Shown here piece by piece: positions 56,117-64,000 of a stretch of DNA of 64,000 nucleotides. The DNA lies in contig NZ_BDAC01000018.1 of assembly GCF_002091635.1 (NCBI RefSeq), positions 1 to 64,000 of the forward strand, in the 5' to 3' direction. The translations under genes were made by a program, and so were the position numbers. The notes under the pieces are model-generated. The model worked only from the letters and a program-made list of their open reading frames with translations, did not search any database and was not told the DNA's origin. This stretch comes from Pseudomonas indica NBRC 103045 (lineage in GTDB: Bacteria; Pseudomonadota; Gammaproteobacteria; Pseudomonadales; Pseudomonadaceae). Position 1 is the first letter of the stretch; each line of letters opens with the position of its first letter.

Positions 56117-56943
56117 GGCAGGCACTCCAGCAGCATCTGGTCGGTCAGGTCGTCGATCCGTTTCCTGCTCACCGTCAGCGTGCGCATGCCGCCGTCCGGC
56201 TGACGGCAGAACACTTCGAAAAAGCCGGTGGTCATGGCGATCACCACGTCGACCGGTTTTTTCGCCAGGGTTGCCATGCGCGTGGTCAGGCCCTGGGTAG
56301 CCTTGCTCAGTTCGGGGAGCGCCTGTTCCTTTTCATCGATGTACTCGACGTGCAGCTTTCCCACCTGGGCATGGCTCCTGGCCAGTTCGCTCTGCAGGCC
56401 GATCCGGTGGATGTACTGCGCCACGTTGATGCCGAACAGGGCCAACAGGGCGAGCGCGAGCAGCGGCCATGTCGCGGTGCGTTTCATGGCCACCGGGGGT
56501 ATGGCTGGCGGTGATTCGCTTTCTTCCGCTTCGACCACCGGTTCGTTGGCTGGCACCTGGGTCAGCAGGAACTGCGGATTGAATAGATAGCCCCGGCGCG
56601 GCAGGGTCTGGATGATCTGCCGCTTCTTTTCGTCGGCGAGCACCTGGCGCAGGGTATAGATCTGCTGGTTCAGGCTGCCCTGGCCGACGACCCGGTCCGA
56701 CCAGGCGTGCGACATCAGCGCTTCGCGCGACACCACCTCGCCGGGCTCGAGCAACAAGCGCTCCAGCAACCGGCTTCCGGAGAAGCCGAGGTCGACTTTT
56801 TCCCGTTTGCCATCCACTTGCAGATCCAGCTGGTACAGGGCCGGATAGAAGCGCGCATAGCAATCGTCCTTGCCTGTTTTCAGTACCAGGCAAGAAAGAT
56901 TCCCTGCTTCGCCGGTCACTTGAGGATCGTAAGGTGCGTTCAT
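56113..56943 (-). CDS. ToxR-like transmembrane transcriptional regulator (LafZ-like)
   Basis: The 276-residue protein has a cytoplasmic winged-helix DNA-binding domain (about 35-125, with EPGEVVSREALMSHAW, SLNQQIYTLRQVL and IIQTLPRRGYLF). A linker, a single membrane helix (158-178) and a periplasmic region of about 95 residues with two Cys (FCRQPDGG, LLECLP) follow. A transmembrane regulator named LafZ is known between flagellin and fliD genes in the E. coli Flag-2 locus. Position here is comparable. The target genes and signal are unknown. Confidence 0.85.
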   Translation of the reverse strand: MNAPYDPQVTGEAGNLSCLVLKTGKDDCYARFYPALYQLDLQVDGKREKVDLGFSGSRLLERLLLEPGEVVSREALMSHAWSDRVVGQGSLNQQIYTLRQVLADEKKRQIIQTLPRRGYLFNPQFLLTQVPANEPVVEAEESESPPAIPPVAMKRTATWPLLALALLALFGINVAQYIHRIGLQSELARSHAQVGKLHVEYIDEKEQALPELSKATQGLTTRMATLAKKPVDVVIAMTTGFFEVFCRQPDGGMRTLTVSRKRIDDLTDQMLLECLP

Positions 56944-57231
56944 GTAGTCGACTGACGGTTTTACGGTGGAATGCCGTACATACTGAATAAAAGTGATGGC
57001 ATTTTGACGTCAGAAAAATAGTGATGCAAGTACTGGTTTGAGTGTGACGATAGTGGTGGGTTCGTCAACGCAGCCTGTCTGGTTCGGGGAAGCGATTGGG
57101 TAAGCGAAGGGCAGGCCGGGCGGCTGCGGTTCCGGATTGCGCCAAGGCTTATCCGGGTTATGGACGCGTGTTTTTTGTAGGAGCCAGCTCTGCTGGCGAA
57201 GCGTCTGTGAGACCCACTTCGAGTGGCTAAC
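56944..57231. repeat. upstream region of the ToxR-like gene with a REP-like palindrome
   Basis: The AT-rich part 56944-57045 probably carries the regulator's promoter. A palindrome GTAGGAGCCAGC/TCTGCTGGCGAAG lies at 57177-57201. Nothing else recognised. Confidence 0.55.
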
Positions 57232-57264
57232 AAACGAAAACGCCCCGAACCAGTCGGGGCGTTT
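57232..57264 (-). terminator. rho-independent terminator of the flagellin gene
   Basis: On the minus strand AAACGCCCCGA and TCGGGGCGTTT pair around a 5-base loop and are followed by TTCGTTTG, about 40 bases after the flagellin stop. Confidence 0.85.
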
Positions 57265-57303
57265 GGGACGGGGTGGCGGATGCACCCCGCGCGTCGCTGC
57301 GGC

Positions 57304-58182
57304 TTAGCCGAGCAGGGACATGACCATGCCAGGCATCTGGCCGGCTTGCTTGAGCATGGAGATGCCGGACTGCATGAGCATGGAGTTCTTGGTCATGTTC
57401 GCGCTTTCCTTGGCGAAGTCGGCGTCCATGATGCGACCCTTGGCCATGTCGGTGTTGTCCTTCATGTTGGCCAGGTTGTTGTTGGTGTGGTTCAGGCGGT
57501 TGATGTTGGCGCCGAACTGGGCGCGCAGCGAGCCGACGTCGTCCAGGGCGGAAGCGATGGTGTCGATCATGGTGTTGGCGCCAGCGGCGGAAGCGATTTC
57601 AGTGCCTGCGGTGCCCGGAGTGGTGTAGTTGCTGGACAGGCCGTCCAGGGTGGTGCCCAGCGCGGCGGAAGCGGTGGTCACGTCCAGGGTCAGCTTCTCG
57701 GCAGTGGTGGCGCCGATCTGGAAGTCCACGGCGGCGGCGCCGAACTTGCCGGTGCTGCCGTCCAGGCCGAACAGTTTTTCGCCGGCGTAGCTGGTGTTGG
57801 TCATGATGTTGGCCAGCTCTTTGCCCAGTTCGTCGAACTCGGCTTGCAGGGCGTCACGGTCGGCCTGGGCGTTGGTGCCGTTGGCGGACTGGGTGGCCAG
57901 GTCCTTCATGCGCTGCAGGATGTCGGTCATTTCGTTGAACGCGCCTTCGGCGGTCTGCAGCATGGAGATGGCGTCGCCGGTGTTGCGCATGGCGACGTCC
58001 ATGCCGCGGGACTGGGCGTTCAGACGGGTGGCGATCTGCAGACCGGCGGCGTCGTCGGCGGCGGAGTTGATGCGCAGGCCGGTGCCCAGACGCTGCTGGT
58101 TGGTGCCCAGGGCGTTGTTGGTCTTGGACAGGTTGGTTTGGGTTACCAGGGAGGAGTAGTTGGTGTGGATCGACAGAGCCAT
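57304..58182 (-). CDS. fliC: flagellin (lateral, LafA-like)
   Basis: The 292-residue flagellin has the conserved N-terminal D0/D1 helices (MALSIHTNYSSLVTQTNLSK, GLRINSAADDAAGLQIATRL) and C-terminal helices (GANINRLNHTNNNLANM, MDADFAKESANMTKNSMLMQ). Its short middle region (about 110 residues) lacks large outer domains, as in lateral flagellins. It is monocistronic with its own terminator. The sequence GAAGGAAT precedes the ATG. Confidence 0.95.
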   Translation of the reverse strand: MALSIHTNYSSLVTQTNLSKTNNALGTNQQRLGTGLRINSAADDAAGLQIATRLNAQSRGMDVAMRNTGDAISMLQTAEGAFNEMTDILQRMKDLATQSANGTNAQADRDALQAEFDELGKELANIMTNTSYAGEKLFGLDGSTGKFGAAAVDFQIGATTAEKLTLDVTTASAALGTTLDGLSSNYTTPGTAGTEIASAAGANTMIDTIASALDDVGSLRAQFGANINRLNHTNNNLANMKDNTDMAKGRIMDADFAKESANMTKNSMLMQSGISMLKQAGQMPGMVMSLLG

Positions 58183-58241
58183 TTGGGTATTCCTTCTGCT
58201 TGAGCTTGAGAGAAGCTGGCTGTGTTTGCCTGCTGAAGGGG

Positions 58242-58269
58242 TAAGGCGACCGACTTCCGGCGCCGATTA
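58242..58269 (+). promoter_or_regulatory. sigma-28-like promoter pointing away from flagellin
   Basis: TAAGG, 15 bases, then GCCGATTA, close to the sigma-28 consensus TAAAG-N15-GCCGATAA. It lies 60-87 bases upstream of the flagellin gene but in the opposite orientation. No clear sigma-28 match was found in the flagellin direction. Confidence 0.35.
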
Positions 58270-58365
58270 AATGACTCTTCGAAAAATTTTTTGGTTCTGG
58301 CTATCAAGTGTTGTTGGAAAGACCCACCCCATCGCCGTTCCGGTATTCCCGGAGCCCGGGCATTT

Positions 58366-58430
58366 GTAGGAGCGAGCTCTGCTCGCGATGGAACCGCTCG
58401 GACGCTTCGCCAGCAGAGCTGGCTCCTACA
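58366..58430. repeat. REP-like palindrome pair
   Basis: GTAGGAGCGAGC/TCTGCTCGCG followed by CTTCGCCAGCAG/AGCTGGCTCCTAC, the central two members of the composite element described at 30981-31145. Confidence 0.75.
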
Positions 58431-58458
58431 AAAGCATGCGCCCGGATAAGCCTCATCC

Positions 58459-59271
58459 TCACTGAAACGTACTGGTCACCACCCCTGCTTCGAGCACCTT
58501 GGCGTCGATGACTTTTTCGCTGCTGAGGTTCTTCACCCGGATCACCGCGCCTTCGCGGCCGTTTTCCAGGGCTTCGCCCTGGGCCGAGGCGGCGATGCCG
58601 TCCTGGTTGGCGACGATGGTCACGCGCTGGCCGCGGCGGACCAGCAAGGGCGTGCCGAGCAGGGCGGGGGTGATCAGTTGGTTGGCGCGGATACGGCGCT
58701 TGGCGCCCTGGCCGATGACGTCGTCCGGGTCGTTGAAGAAGCCGCGCGGGGCCTTGGCGATGTTCAGTTCTTCCCGCTTGAGCTGGTCGGCGCCGATGGT
58801 CTGGCCGCGCTCGATCACCGTGCGCGCATGGACCACGGGCAGGAAGACGTTCGCCTGGCTGACCACGGCGACGGTCCAGCCGGGCTGGTCGGGGCAGTGC
58901 ACGCTGTAGCGCTGGCGCGCCAGCAGGGACGGGTTGTCGCCGCTGACGCTCACTTGCGGCGGGACGGAGCAGGCCGGCAGAGCCGCCGTGGCGGACAGCG
59001 GGCTGCTGTCGTGGGTGAAACGCAGGCCCTGCCAACCCTGGCGGCTGGCTTCTTCCTGCAGCCGTTGCGCCAGATAGGCATGCACCGCCTCGTCGATCTG
59101 CTGCCTCGCCTCGGCGACGGCATGCAGCGGCGACAGGAGCGCGGCGAGCAGGAAAACCAGGCGGCGGCAGGCGGAAAGAACGCTTCCGCTTCCGCCCCGG
59201 CGACCCGCCGAAAGCGGAAGCAGGATGGCCCGAGGAGTCTCGGTTTCTCCAAAAAAGTCCAGGAAAATCAA
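58459..59271 (-). CDS. flgA: P-ring assembly chaperone FlgA (lateral system)
   Basis: The 270-residue product has a signal peptide (RRLVFLLAALLSPLHAVAEA, ending near residue 54) after an unusually long leader. A periplasmic SAF-type domain follows with VVHARTVIERGQTIGADQL, NQLITPALLGTPLLVRRGQR and a late GAVIRVKNLSSEKVIDAKVL. The only start seen in frame is TTG at 59271, with a weak ribosome-binding site, so the true start is uncertain. It is divergent from flgB. Confidence 0.9.
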   Translation of the reverse strand: MIFLDFFGETETPRAILLPLSAGRRGGSGSVLSACRRLVFLLAALLSPLHAVAEARQQIDEAVHAYLAQRLQEEASRQGWQGLRFTHDSSPLSATAALPACSVPPQVSVSGDNPSLLARQRYSVHCPDQPGWTVAVVSQANVFLPVVHARTVIERGQTIGADQLKREELNIAKAPRGFFNDPDDVIGQGAKRRIRANQLITPALLGTPLLVRRGQRVTIVANQDGIAASAQGEALENGREGAVIRVKNLSSEKVIDAKVLEAGVVTSTFQ

Positions 59272-59295
59272 TCAGATGCTCGCATTTGTCAGGTT

Positions 59296-59311
59296 GGGCA
59301 TGGTTTGTGCT
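59296..59311 (+). promoter_or_regulatory. sigma-54 promoter of the flgB operon
   Basis: GGGCATGGTTTGTGCT matches TGGCAYGNNNNTTGCW with two mismatches and correct GG-N10-GC spacing. It lies 38 bases before the flgB start. Confidence 0.7.
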
Positions 59312-59323
59312 CAAGCAAGGCCA
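59308..59323 (-). promoter_or_regulatory. possible divergent sigma-54 promoter of flgA
   Basis: On the minus strand TGGCCTTGCTTGAGCA keeps TGGC, the GC and the exact spacing but has four mismatches. It overlaps the flgB promoter by four bases. Confidence 0.35.
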
Positions 59324-59349
59324 TGCTGAAACCTTGGTAGGTGTGGGTG

Positions 59350-59715
59350 ATGAGTATACGGATTGAAGACGCGCTGGGCGTCCATGCGCGAGCGCTGGAG
59401 CTGCGGATGCAGCGCAGCGAGATTCTGGCCTCCAACCTGGCGAACGAGGACACCCCGGGCTTCCAGGCGCGGGACATCGATTTCGCTGGCGAAATGCAGC
59501 GGCTGGACAGCGACCGGCAACTGCACGTCGCCACCGCCGGCGCCGACCCGCAACTGAAGTACCGCGTGCCGACCCAGCCGTCGCAGGACGGCAACACGGT
59601 CGAGCTGAGCGTCGAGCAGGGCGCGTTCTCCAAGAACGTCATGGATTTCCAGACCAGCCTGACCTTTCTCAACATGAAATTCCGCGGCCTCAAGCAGGCC
59701 ATCGAGGGACGTTGA
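59350..59715 (+). CDS. flgB: proximal rod protein FlgB (lateral system)
   Basis: The 121-residue protein starts MSIRIEDALGVHARAL and has the rod motif ILASNLANEDTPGFQARDID. FlgB forms the base of the rod. A GTG at 59341 adds three residues and is less likely. First gene of the flgBCDEFGH operon. Confidence 0.94.
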   Translation: MSIRIEDALGVHARALELRMQRSEILASNLANEDTPGFQARDIDFAGEMQRLDSDRQLHVATAGADPQLKYRVPTQPSQDGNTVELSVEQGAFSKNVMDFQTSLTFLNMKFRGLKQAIEGR

Positions 59716-59719
59716 CGCC

Positions 59720-60148
59720 ATGTCGTTCGATTCCATCTACCGCATCGCCAGTTCGTCGATGAACGCGCAGACCGTGCGCCTGAACACCGTGGCCAGCAAC
59801 CTGGCCAATGCCGAGTCGGCCGCGACCAGCGCCGAAGATGTCTACCAGGCGCGCAAGCCGGTGTTCGCCGCGGTCTACGAGAACGGCGAGCTGACCCGCG
59901 ACGCCGGCCTCGGCGGCGCCCATGTGCAGGTGCTCGACGTGGTCACCGCCGGTCGCGATCCGGTGCGCCGCTACGAGCCGGACAACCCCCTGGCCGACCG
60001 CGACGGCTACGTGTTCTACGCCAACGTCAACGAGATCGAGGAAATGACCGACATGATGTCGGCCAGTCGCAGCTTCGAGACCGGCGTCGAGGTGCTTAAC
60101 CGGGTCAAGAGCATGCAGCAGAGCCTGCTCAAGCTGGGAGACGCCTGA
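59720..60148 (+). CDS. flgC: proximal rod protein FlgC (lateral system)
   Basis: The 142-residue protein has the N-terminal rod motif RLNTVASNLANAESA and the C-terminal MMSASRSFETGVEVLNRVKS. FlgC builds the proximal rod with FlgB and FlgF. The middle conserves YEPDNPLADRDGYVFY. It overlaps flgD by one base. Confidence 0.95.
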   Translation: MSFDSIYRIASSSMNAQTVRLNTVASNLANAESAATSAEDVYQARKPVFAAVYENGELTRDAGLGGAHVQVLDVVTAGRDPVRRYEPDNPLADRDGYVFYANVNEIEEMTDMMSASRSFETGVEVLNRVKSMQQSLLKLGDA

Positions 60149-60828
60149 TGGCCACGGTCAACGCAACGAGCCAGTCGAATGCCGCGTCGCTCGATATCGA
60201 TGCGGTGAAGAACCAGGCGGTGAACGTCAGCGACGCCACCCAGATGGAGAACAACTTCATCAGCCTGATGGTCGCCCAGATCAAGAATCAGGACCCGACC
60301 AAGCCGGTGGACAGCACCGAGTTCCTCAACCAGTACGCCGCCATGTCCCAGGTCAAAAGCATGGAGAACATGACGGCGCTCACCAAGAGCAACCTGGTGT
60401 TGCTCGACAACTTGCAGACCCTCACGGCGGCCGGCCTGGTCGGCCAGGACGTGAAGGTGGCGGCGAGCAGCCTGCAACTCGACGGCGACAGTGTCAGCGG
60501 CCGGCTCACCCAGGCGCATGCCTCGAGCAAGACGGTGCTGGTGCTCACCGATGTCAACGGCGTGAAAACCGAGGTGCCGCTCGGCTCCCAGGAAGCCGGC
60601 GCGGTGGAGTTCGTCGTCGATCCGAAGGCCCTTGGCCTGGCGCCCGGCAAATACAGCATCGAGGCGAAGACCGACAGCGGCGAGTACCCGACGGTGGAGG
60701 TCGCCGGCCGGGTGAAGCAGGTACGGGTCAGCAGCGAGGGCCCGGTGCTGGAAATCGAAGGCGTCGGCTCCGTGCCGTTCTACAACATCACCGAATTCGG
60801 TCAGACCCCGGTGGCCGGACTGCTCTAG
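60148..60828 (+). CDS. flgD: hook assembly scaffold FlgD (lateral system)
   Basis: The 226-residue protein has the FlgD N-terminal block FISLMVAQIKNQDPTKPVDS followed by TEFLNQYAAMSQVKSMENM and a C-terminal Ig-like domain. FlgD caps the growing hook and is replaced by FlgK. Normal length. Confidence 0.94.
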   Translation: MATVNATSQSNAASLDIDAVKNQAVNVSDATQMENNFISLMVAQIKNQDPTKPVDSTEFLNQYAAMSQVKSMENMTALTKSNLVLLDNLQTLTAAGLVGQDVKVAASSLQLDGDSVSGRLTQAHASSKTVLVLTDVNGVKTEVPLGSQEAGAVEFVVDPKALGLAPGKYSIEAKTDSGEYPTVEVAGRVKQVRVSSEGPVLEIEGVGSVPFYNITEFGQTPVAGLL

Positions 60829-60849
60829 CTCCTAACAGGAAGAATCGAT

Positions 60850-62037
60850 ATGAGTTTCAACATCGCCCTGACCGGCCTGAACGCGGTCACCGAACAGCTC
60901 GATGCCATCAGCAACAACATCGCTAACGCCGGCACCACGGGCTTCAAATCGTCGCGCGCCGAATTCGGCAGCATCTATGCCGACAGCCAGGCCATGGGTG
61001 TGGAGGTCCTCGGCCTGACCCAGAGCATCAGCCAGGGCGGCGCCCTGGTGACCACCGGTCGCAGCCTGGACCTGGCCATCTCCGGCGGTGGCTTCTTCGT
61101 CACCAAGGCGAGCAACGGCGACGTCAACTACACCCGCGCCGGCGTGTTCGGCGCCGACAAGAGCAACTACCTGGTCAACGTCTCCGGCCAGCGCCTGCAA
61201 GGCTACCCGGTGGACGCCGCCGGCAACCTGCTGGTGGGTGCGGTGGGCGACCTGCAACTGCAATCGGCCAACCTGCCGGCCAAGGCCACCGATGCGCTGG
61301 CCTTCGTCGCCAACCTGGACTCCAACGAGAGCGTTCCGGCGGTGGGGCCGTTCGATCCGGCCAACGTGGACACCTACAACTCCACCTACACCACCAAGGT
61401 CTTCGACTCCCAGGGCAAGGAACACACCCTGACCCAGTATTTCGTCAAGACCGCCGACAACACCTGGGATGCCTACTACTACGCCGACGGCGGCTCGGTG
61501 GGCGGCCCGCAGGCGCTGACCTTCGCCACCAACGGCTCGCTGGCGACGCCGGTGGGCGAGGTGACCGTGGGCTTCCCGCTGGCCGGGGTCGACCCGATGA
61601 GCGTCGCCATCGACTACAGCGGCACCAGCCAGTACGGCTCCGATTTCGTCGTCACCACCAACCGCGCCACCGGCTATTCGGCTGGCGAGCAGACCGGCCT
61701 GGCGGTGGAGAAGGACGGCATGGTCTACGCCAACTACAGCAACGGCCAGCGCATGCTGCAGGGCCAGGTGGTACTGGCCAACTTCACCAACCCCGGCGGC
61801 CTGCGCAACGTCAACGGCACCGCCTGGAGCGAGACCTCCGATTCCGGCGCGCCGCTGGTGGGGGCGCCGGGCGTCGGCATGTTCGGCGAGCTCAGTGCCG
61901 GGACCCTGGAAAGCTCCAACGTCGACCTGACCCAGCAACTGGTCGGGCTGATGGAAGGACAGCGCAACTACCAGGCCAACACCAAGGTGCTGTCCACCGA
62001 CAAGGAACTCACCCAAGTGCTGTTCGGCGCGATCTGA
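60850..62037 (+). CDS. flgE: flagellar hook protein FlgE (lateral system)
   Basis: The 395-residue hook subunit has the N-terminal FNIALTGLNAVTEQLDAISN followed by NIANAGTTGFKSSRAEF, SGGGFFVTK and the C-terminal LESSNVDLTQQLVGLMEGQR and NYQANTKVLSTD. AGGAAG precedes the ATG. It polymerises into the lateral hook under FliK length control. Confidence 0.96.
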   Translation: MSFNIALTGLNAVTEQLDAISNNIANAGTTGFKSSRAEFGSIYADSQAMGVEVLGLTQSISQGGALVTTGRSLDLAISGGGFFVTKASNGDVNYTRAGVFGADKSNYLVNVSGQRLQGYPVDAAGNLLVGAVGDLQLQSANLPAKATDALAFVANLDSNESVPAVGPFDPANVDTYNSTYTTKVFDSQGKEHTLTQYFVKTADNTWDAYYYADGGSVGGPQALTFATNGSLATPVGEVTVGFPLAGVDPMSVAIDYSGTSQYGSDFVVTTNRATGYSAGEQTGLAVEKDGMVYANYSNGQRMLQGQVVLANFTNPGGLRNVNGTAWSETSDSGAPLVGAPGVGMFGELSAGTLESSNVDLTQQLVGLMEGQRNYQANTKVLSTDKELTQVLFGAI

Positions 62038-62045
62038 GGTAAGCC

Positions 62046-62777
62046 ATGGACCGTCTGGGATACACCGCGATGACCGCCGCGAGCCGCACCATGACCTCGC
62101 TGCAGGTGCGCGCCAACAACCTGGCCAACGTCAACACCCCCGGCTTTCGCGCCGACCTGGAGCAGGCCAAGGCCGTGGACGTCCAGGGCTACGGCTACGA
62201 CAGCCGGCACATGGCGCTGGCCAAGAGCAACGGCGTGAGCCTGGCGCCGGGCGCGCTGATGGCCACCGGCCGCGACCTCGACTTCGCCATCCAGGGCAAG
62301 GGCTTGATCGCCCTGGAAGGCGCCGACGGCAAGGAGGTCTACACCCGCCACGGCAGCGTCCAGGTGGATGCCGAGCTGCGCCTGACCGTCAACGGCCGGC
62401 CGGTGCTCGGCGAGGGCGGCCCGATCGTCCTGCCGGAATACGACAGCCTGCACATCGGCTCCGACGGAGTGGTCTCGGTAATGCCGCGCGGCGATTACCT
62501 GATGGTCGAGGTGGACCGCATCAAGCGCGTCGACGTGCCGGCCTCCGACCTGGTGAAGGACGCCAGCGGCCTGCTGCGCACCAAGGACGGCCAGCCGGCC
62601 GAGGCCAGCGAGGAGGTGGCGCTGGTATCCGGCTACCTGGAAGCCAGTAACGTCTCGGCCATCGAACAACTGGTCGGCACCATGAGCCTCAATCGCCTGT
62701 TCGAGACCCAGGTGAAGATGATGAAAGCCGCCGAGGACTTGTCCGATGCGGGCAATCGCATGATTCGCGGCAGCTAA
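62046..62777 (+). CDS. flgF: proximal rod protein FlgF (lateral system)
   Basis: The 243-residue protein has LQVRANNLANVNTPGFRADL near the start, DLDFAIQGKGLIAL in the middle and LEASNVSAIEQLVGTMSLNR near the end. It lies 8 bases after flgE. Confidence 0.95.
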   Translation: MDRLGYTAMTAASRTMTSLQVRANNLANVNTPGFRADLEQAKAVDVQGYGYDSRHMALAKSNGVSLAPGALMATGRDLDFAIQGKGLIALEGADGKEVYTRHGSVQVDAELRLTVNGRPVLGEGGPIVLPEYDSLHIGSDGVVSVMPRGDYLMVEVDRIKRVDVPASDLVKDASGLLRTKDGQPAEASEEVALVSGYLEASNVSAIEQLVGTMSLNRLFETQVKMMKAAEDLSDAGNRMIRGS

Positions 62778-62793
62778 GCGGGAGTACGCGCAA

Positions 62794-63579
62794 ATGAGTT
62801 CGGCACTTTGGGTCAGCAAGACCGGCCTGGCGGCACAGGACACCGCCATGGCGGCGGTGGCCAACAACCTGGCCAACGTCAACACCACCGGCTTCAAGAG
62901 CGACCGGGTGGTTTTCGAGGACCTGTTCTATTCCATCGAACTGCAGCCCGGTGCCCAGGCCGACCAGGTCAACACCGTGCCGTCCGGCATCCAACTGGGC
63001 AGCGGCGTGCGCGTCGCCGGCACGCAGAAGGTGTTCACCGAGGGCAGCATCCAGACCACCGGCCAGCCCATGGACCTGGCCATCATCGGCCACGGCTTCT
63101 TCCAGGTGGAAGCGCCGTCCGGGGAGATCTTCTACACCGAGAACGGCCAGTTCCAGCTCAACGCCGAGGGCGTGATGGTCAACGCCCAGGGCCTGCCGCT
63201 GGTGCCGGCCATCGAAGTGCCGGCCGGCAGCAGCCGTTTCACCGTGGGCAGCGACGGCACCGTCACCGCCGTGCTGGCCGGTGAGACCGTGCCGGTGGAG
63301 CTGGGCCAGATCTCCCTGGTCAACTTCGCCAACCCGGCCGGCCTCGAGGCCCTGGGCGGCAACCTCTACAAGGAAACCGTGGCCAGCGGCGAGCCGGTGG
63401 AAGGCGCACCGGGCGAGGAAGGCCTCGGCAGCCTCAAACAGGGCGTGCTGGAAGGCTCCAACGTGCAGGTGGTCGAGGCCATGGTCAACATGATCGCCAT
63501 CCAGCGCGCCTATGAGGCCAACGCCAAGGTGCTGGACGCTTCTTCGAGCATGCAGCAGTTCCTCAACCAGACCGTTTGA
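62794..63579 (+). CDS. flgG: distal rod protein FlgG (lateral system)
   Basis: The 261-residue rod protein begins MSSALWVSKTGLAAQD and has MAAVANNLANVNTTGFKSDR, YSIELQPGAQADQ and the C-terminal LEGSNVQVVEAMVNMIAIQR. The stop overlaps the flgH start (TGATG). Confidence 0.96.
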   Translation: MSSALWVSKTGLAAQDTAMAAVANNLANVNTTGFKSDRVVFEDLFYSIELQPGAQADQVNTVPSGIQLGSGVRVAGTQKVFTEGSIQTTGQPMDLAIIGHGFFQVEAPSGEIFYTENGQFQLNAEGVMVNAQGLPLVPAIEVPAGSSRFTVGSDGTVTAVLAGETVPVELGQISLVNFANPAGLEALGGNLYKETVASGEPVEGAPGEEGLGSLKQGVLEGSNVQVVEAMVNMIAIQRAYEANAKVLDASSSMQQFLNQTV

Positions 63580-64000
63580 TGCCGATGATGCGTACCTTCA
63601 GCCTGTTCGTCCTGCTGGCCCTGCTCGCCGGCTGCCAGAGTTTCGACGAGATGCGCCCGGACGAGGACTCCAGCCAGTACGAGCCGCTGGAACTGGACTA
63701 CAGCCTGCCGCCGACGTCGCGCGGCGGGCTGTTCCGCTCCGGCCATGCCGGCTCGCTGCTGCAGGACAAGCGCGCGCTACGGGTGGGTGACATCCTCACC
63801 GTGGTGCTGGACGAATCCACCCAGTCGAGCAAGAGCGCCGGCACCAGCTTCGGCAAGTCCTCCAGTGTCGGCATCGGCGTGCCCACCGTGCTCGGCAAGA
63901 CCTACCCGAAGCTGGAAAGCTCGGCGGAGGCGGAGCGCGATTTCGAGGGCTCGGCCAAGAGTTCGCAGCAGAACACCCTGCGCGGCTCCATCGCCGTCAC
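63579..64000 (+). CDS. flgH: L-ring lipoprotein FlgH, 5' part (lateral system)
   Basis: The gene runs off the right edge. The visible 140 codons give a lipoprotein signal (SLFVLLALLAGCQ, lipobox LAGC), then LRVGDILTVVLDESTQSSKS, the FlgH-typical motif. FlgH forms the outer-membrane L-ring. ATGs at 63585 and 63588 are alternative starts. Confidence 0.93.
   Translation, partial: MPMMRTFSLFVLLALLAGCQSFDEMRPDEDSSQYEPLELDYSLPPTSRGGLFRSGHAGSLLQDKRALRVGDILTVVLDESTQSSKSAGTSFGKSSSVGIGVPTVLGKTYPKLESSAEAERDFEGSAKSSQQNTLRGSIAV

Noticed and set aside
58304-59314. 336-codon minus-strand frame overlapping flgA
   Set aside because: Arg/Pro-rich shadow in another frame that runs into REP sequence. FlgA motifs are in the frame 58459-59271.

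Overview
The window looks like a chromosome segment of a Pseudomonas-type gammaproteobacterium. Most genes are GC-rich, several start at GTG or TTG, and the intergenic spaces carry the GTAGGAGCGAGC / GCTCGCGAA palindromes (REP-like) typical of that genus. No rRNA, tRNA, CRISPR array or insertion sequence was recognised. Assignments rest on reading motifs and translated sequence, not on database searches.

Region 1 (about 78-13680, minus strand) is an auxiliary chemotaxis operon in the transcribed order receptor, cheY, STAS protein, cheA, PAS receptor, cheW, cheR, cheD, cheB, followed by a PAS/GGDEF/EAL c-di-GMP enzyme and a stand-alone EAL protein. The first receptor and the stand-alone EAL gene share a conserved leader with a 14-bp palindrome, so chemotaxis and c-di-GMP turnover are probably co-regulated.

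Region 2 (13870-17632) holds a type I GAPDH-family gene on the minus strand, then two glycosyltransferases on the plus strand. Region 3 (17649-27960) is an AT-rich island of four paralogous, membrane-anchored small proteins and a frameshifted stub of a toxin start, followed by a 2546-residue RTX protein with an N-terminal lipase domain. It reads as a lipase effector with an expanded immunity-like array.

Region 4 (28014-30969) holds ordinary genes: a lipoprotein, a DUF488 protein, an atypical SDR and a divergent LysR regulator. Region 5 (31163 to the right edge) is a second, lateral-type flagellar locus. Its parts are flhA-flhB-fliR-fliQ-fliP-fliN-fliM (minus); lafK-fliE-F-G-H-I-J and flgM-flgN (plus); fliD-S-T-K-L, a sigma-28 gene and motA-motB (plus); a ToxR-like regulator with an overlapping membrane partner, flagellin and flgA (minus); and flgB-C-D-E-F-G-H (plus, flgH cut by the window edge). 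Sigma-54 type promoters precede fliD and flgB, which fits control by the sigma-54 activator LafK. A Tle1-type phospholipase and its lipoprotein immunity candidate sit inside this locus, and a 138-bp tandem REP array separates fliP from fliQ.
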